This document shows, piece after piece, positions 59,801-64,000 of a stretch of DNA of 64,000 bases. This stretch comes from Cruorifilaria tuberocauda (lineage: Eukaryota > Nematoda > Chromadorea > Rhabditida > Onchocercidae). The stretch is taken from contig JABVXU010000123.1 in NCBI GenBank assembly GCA_013365365.1, positions 1 through 64,000 of the forward strand, read 5' to 3'. A program made the translations under genes and the position numbers. A model generated the notes under the pieces. That model was given only the letters and a program-made list of their open reading frames with translations, was not told the origin of the DNA and made no database searches. The stretch's first letter is position 1, and the number at the start of each line of letters is the position of its first letter.

Positions 59801-62800
59801 TTTGAAAATTTAATAATTGAAAAGATTTGTTTCTCAGTTTTGAATAGTTTAAAGATGTATGCATTTTTATCGTTATATGAAATATTATTTCAAAGATACT
59901 TTTTTATCAGTGCCCAAAGAATTCATTCTTCTACAGCATATCTTCTAAATAATACATTTGCTCTGTTCTGTAATTCATATTCAATTGTTGACTTCTTTGA
60001 ATAAATTAACTTATCTAATAAAAATTAATTTATGCAAATATTATTTTGAAAGAACGAATCAGTTGGGTTGCTGATTTCGCTGACAAATAGCGTTCACTAT
60101 CATAAAATTTAAATTGCGCAATATGTCTCCTACAAATCATTCACTTAAGTAAACAATTTCTTTATAAGTATTTTCTTACTGAATTAGAGAGAAAAGTGAG
60201 GAAAGGAAAAGAGCTTTTTCGTCGTCATTCGGCAAACTTCATACATTCATCAAAAATTAATGCTTCTTACCAGCTCTTTTGCAGTGAATAACTGCAGCAG
60301 AAAACACCATGCTTACCGGATTCCGTCTTGAATTTTTCAGCTAACCGGAGATCAAAAACGGGACAACCGGATATCATTGCCTTTTTAGCTACCTTATATA
60401 TATATATTTCACCTATAGAATGATTTACGACTAAAATCTTGAAGTCATTTTAATTTTCCAATTCCAAATGGGAAAACTTGACTGTAATTTATTTATCAAC
60501 AAGTTATTGGATTAGCAACAAGAAAAAAAAATTATATTCATGCTCTAAGTGCTATAATTTTTTCATCATTATCTTTTTTCCTCTCACTCCCTCTCCGATC
60601 ACTGTTATTTAGTTTTTTTTTAAATTCTGTATTATCTTCATATCACATTCCTATATTTGATATATTACATAATATTTGATGAAGATTACATCATCATTTA
60701 AATTCTCTGAAAAATGACATCTGTTGTTGCAATTCAGTGTAAATGAGTTTTTGATATGCACTGTAAATTGTGTATAGATAAAACAAATTGGTATTCCAGT
60801 AAACTATCACTTCTGTTTTATCAATTTTACATTTACACTGTTTAGTATAATTTTACTTTATTTTTTTTTATTTTCTTACTTTATTTTTTTCATCAAACAA
60901 ATTTAACAAATTTAAAATAACATATTATCTAGTATCGAAGTCTGAAGCTATGATAAACCTATGAAATAAACATCTGCAAACAGTAACGATCTGAAACAAA
61001 TGTCAGTAACACTGTTGTACAGCTTATAACTTATGTGATAATAAATTGACCGTTAAAAACATTTCATTTCATCTTGTTGTTTCGCTCATTATCGATATCA
61101 AAAAAAAAAAAAAAAGTTTTTGTGGAAGGGATCTGGAATGCTGGTTAAATCGGTGTAGCATACGGTTGAAATGGTGCATGACTAAAATAACCAGGATGAT
61201 GATGATGATAACAATGATGATATATATATATATACGTAGCTTAAGTTATGCTATCGCATCAAATTACCTCTTATTAATGCTATATTACCGACTCCTTATG
61301 TTCTCAAAAATTATACTTCACATCTATTTGTTTACAATGAGTTGTTGTAGCTGAACAAGAAGACTAAATCCACTAAATCAAATTGAATTTAATTTGCATA
61401 ATAAATAAAATGAATTAAATAATTAAATAAATACTTAAAAATTAATCGTACTTTTTACCAGCAATATCATTTGGTATTTTTCATTTTTGATACTTTTGCT
61501 AATGCCTTTAATAATTGCATCTTAGTCTAATTTAAAATTATATATGTATAGTAAATACTTAAATACTTGTTATAATTATTCAATACATTAATTTTTTTTT
61601 TTGATGAATACTTTAAAGTGCTATAAGATCAATATCACACGAAAGTATTCAGGATGATCTCGGATGTATAGTGTAAATGAGCTAATGCATTCAGCATGAT
61701 CTCAGATGTATTGGAAAGTGCAATAGCACTTTTTAGTGCAATTATATAGGAAGAAGATGTTTGTTGAAAATTTCCCAGTAATTCCTGAATGAAAATCCGG
61801 TTGATGAGCGGAAACGCGTATCTTCTTCCCCGTTCCCTTTCCCCTTCGACCTATTTACCGAGATAGCCTAGCACTCTTTGATAAGTGCACATAAACCGTT
61901 TATCGGTGCGAAGCTTTCAAGCAATATTGCTCACATAAAATGTTGTATAAACAGACACACACACACACACACACGCATACATTTGCAAAGAAGGGACGTG
62001 CAGACAGATACATCGAAAATGCAGACTTGCGACGTTTACACATAAAACCATTTGTATCGATGATGTGTAAATGACCCGATCTGCTTCTCATCATTTTGCA
62101 TGAACACTTCTTGTAAGTTATTTGCTGTAAAGCTTCTGAGTGAAGTGATGAGAGGTTGCAAATCCCTTTTTGCTATTCTATCCTATCAAAATTGGCACCC
62201 TTACCACCCAAAATCTTCCTTCCCTCTACCGTATCGTACTACTTCAAATCATTACTTCTTCTCACCTCAATTTGTTTGAACAATTTCACCAATAGCTTCT
62301 TCATTGACCTCTTTGATTCTTTTTTTTTTACCGCAAAAATAAATATCGTAATAGTTTTACTTATAAATTAAAAACATTTGAAAGAGTTAAAAATGAAAAT
62401 GAATAAAATATTCTAAAATTGTCGGTAGAAAAAAGAAAAAAGAAGAATGAAATAAACGATTATTGTTTAATGAGGTCAAAGTGCATGCGAAATCTTCAAA
62501 ATAGACTATCGATTTTTCATGGATGTTTGAAAAAAAATATCGATATTTCGTAATATGAGATAAATTTTCACTTTGCAAAAGGATGATATTAGTACAAGGA
62601 AGCAAATTGTTATGATAATTTTGTGCTCAACTGATTCGAGATTTCTAGTTCACTTTCTCTCTTCCAGATTCAACCTGCATACTTTACTTATTTTTTTTTA
62701 CAGTTTATTTTTAATTCTTTCAAGTACTACTCGTATTTCATCTTAAATTTGATGAAAAGTAAAAATTTATTCTTGAATGATTTTTATGTTATTGAACTAG

Positions 62801-62840
62801 ATTCCTCGATCGTTACTGAAATAAGATCAATAAATCTGAA
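56862..62840. other. Gene-free AT-rich stretch
   Basis: Short open frames only. The more balanced ones (70 codons at 59108-59320 minus, and a 34-codon stretch at 57601-57705 minus) lack start or splice context. Patches at 60200-60370 and 61790-62110 are richer in G+C. A near-repeat of TTCAGGATGATCTCGGATGT lies at about 61648 and 61689. A CA run is listed separately. Confidence 0.5.
61955..61974. repeat. CA microsatellite
   Basis: About ten CA units within a plus-strand stretch. An overlapping minus-strand frame through it (VCVCVC) is an artefact of the repeat. Confidence 0.9.
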
Positions 62841-63059
62841 TTACAATCTTGTCGAACTGCTTAAAATCTCGTACTTAAAGTTTATTTTCAGGAAAAAAGT
62901 TAATAAATAGTATTTTTTTCGGTGCTTCTGCTCAGTATGTATTTCACACAAATCATCGAGATCTGCTAGATAATTACTTATTAGTATATTTATGAGCTGA
63001 TTAAATCGGATCGCAACAACCACGTATGCAAACATCAAAACAATTACGACTCTATCCAT
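62841..63059 (-). CDS. Possible first exon of a secreted or membrane protein
   Basis: The frame starts MDRVVIVLMFAYVVVAIRF, a convincing signal-peptide or signal-anchor sequence, followed by a polar acidic stretch (LADLDDLCEIHTEQKHRKK) and then AT-biased codons that may already be intron. No strong donor or downstream exon was identified. The sequence upstream (63060-63310) is less AT-biased and could be a promoter. Confidence 0.25.
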   Translation of the reverse strand: MDRVVIVLMFAYVVVAIRFNQLINILISNYLADLDDLCEIHTEQKHRKKYYLLTFFLKINFKYEILSSSTRL

Positions 63060-64000
63060 TTGTATATTTTTAAGAGCTCAAATCTTCAATACTTCTTTCT
63101 TTTCTCTCTCTCTCATTCCCGACTCTAACTAATCATTGCTAGTCTATTCTTCCGGTGCTTACTTTCATCTCACTAAATAATCTTATATCGGGTGAGATAT
63201 CCCACCCCTCTAATAAACATTTTTACCCGACTAATCTTTTCGATATGTGAATTTCTCGCCTTTGCGGATTTTTGAAAAAAAAAGTTTGCGTTGCTCACCC
63301 GTAGAGTCCAAATGTGAATTAATCCATTTAGAATGTTTATGTTAGATAATGCAATGTAATATTCAACTCAACTGATATATAAATATAACGATGAGGGTCA
63401 ATTTCAAGCAATAACTTCACATCCTCTTACTGATTTTCATGAATTTCAAAGAAAATTCATTTTGAATAAAACCGCATTGCGTAATCTCACACTGTTAAAT
63501 CAATCAATCATATTCAAATATGGGAACTTGATTTCTTCGAAATTTGCTTAATGAAAGTCATGTAAGAAATTCTTTTTGTTAATATTAGATATTAAACTTC
63601 AGAAACTTTGAAATTACTAGATGGTTTATGTCAAATAGCAATATTGATTATAACGTAAATTCGACGGTTACTTACTATCTTGCTACCTTATTTCTTATTG
63701 GAAACAAAGCCAAATGAAATGCGGATTCAATTGAAAAAGTTTTTATTCTTCTCGATCTTCATAAAGGATATAATTCATTTTTAGGTTAAGATTTTGATAT
63801 TTTAGCAACCTGAAATTAATGGCTGTTTGACAATTGGCTATCATCATCACACCAAATATTCACACATAAATCAGAAGGTATTTCTGCAATTGAAAAAGAT
63901 AGAAATGTAATAACAATTGTAGGCTTCTTGATATTACCATCTCATTTTTAACTTTAATCCTTTCCTTAACGTTACTTTGAAGATGGTGAAATAAAAAAAA
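63060..64000. other. Right-end flank, nothing supported
   Basis: AT-rich with a CT-rich tract near 63100-63115 and a slightly G+C-richer block at 63120-63310. No exon could be supported. Confidence 0.5.

Noticed and set aside
61900..62094. Open frame containing VCVCVCVC
   Set aside because: Created by the CA/TG microsatellite; no other support.

Overview
The window looks like nuclear DNA from a parasitic nematode, most likely a spirurid or filarial-type worm. It is very AT-rich. Genes are split into small exons by introns with GT..TTTCAG borders. Several start codons sit just behind a splice-acceptor-like motif with no upstream coding exon, as expected for spliced-leader trans-splicing. It carries cuticle-type collagens. 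Gene density is low: six well-supported gene models cover about 18 kb including introns, and the rest is AT-rich intergenic DNA with small repeats. The species assignment is inference. I joined exons by hand from splice sites and phase, with no database search.

Left part (1-14.4 kb): a partial minus-strand exon with a 42-bp tandem repeat runs off the left edge. A small multi-membrane-span gene lies at 6863-8942 (-). A complete four-exon gene for a secreted/type I membrane protein with a Shisa-like cysteine pattern lies at 12324-14394 (-), with a 28-bp minisatellite in its last intron.

Middle (14.4-36 kb): two coding-like islands (about 16.2 kb and 18.9-19.3 kb) do not make clean genes. At 21269-21553 (+) is an unusual 94-residue secreted mini-collagen with its own TATA box. 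An inverted, damaged copy of its 3' half lies 2.8 kb downstream. At 31103-33515 (+) is a full-length 305-residue cuticle collagen of the type ending in [11 protein letters not shown], with four exons, a TATA box, and a polyadenylation-signal repeat.

36.4-47.3 kb (-): two tandem MBOAT-family lysophospholipid acyltransferase genes, with 13 and 12 exons. They share the same exon structure but differ in one 37-residue exon. The shared core, exons 9-10 and most of 11 with the introns and the catalytic Asn and His, lies in a 798-bp stretch that is identical in both copies while both flanks have diverged. This is the signature of recent gene conversion, or possibly an assembly error. It is the most striking observation in the window.

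47.3-64 kb: mostly gene-free AT-rich DNA with microsatellites, a foldback element and a few short open frames of uncertain status. Functionally, the collagens point to the extracellular cuticle or matrix and the MBOAT pair to membrane phospholipid remodelling. I see no evidence that the genes form an operon or pathway.
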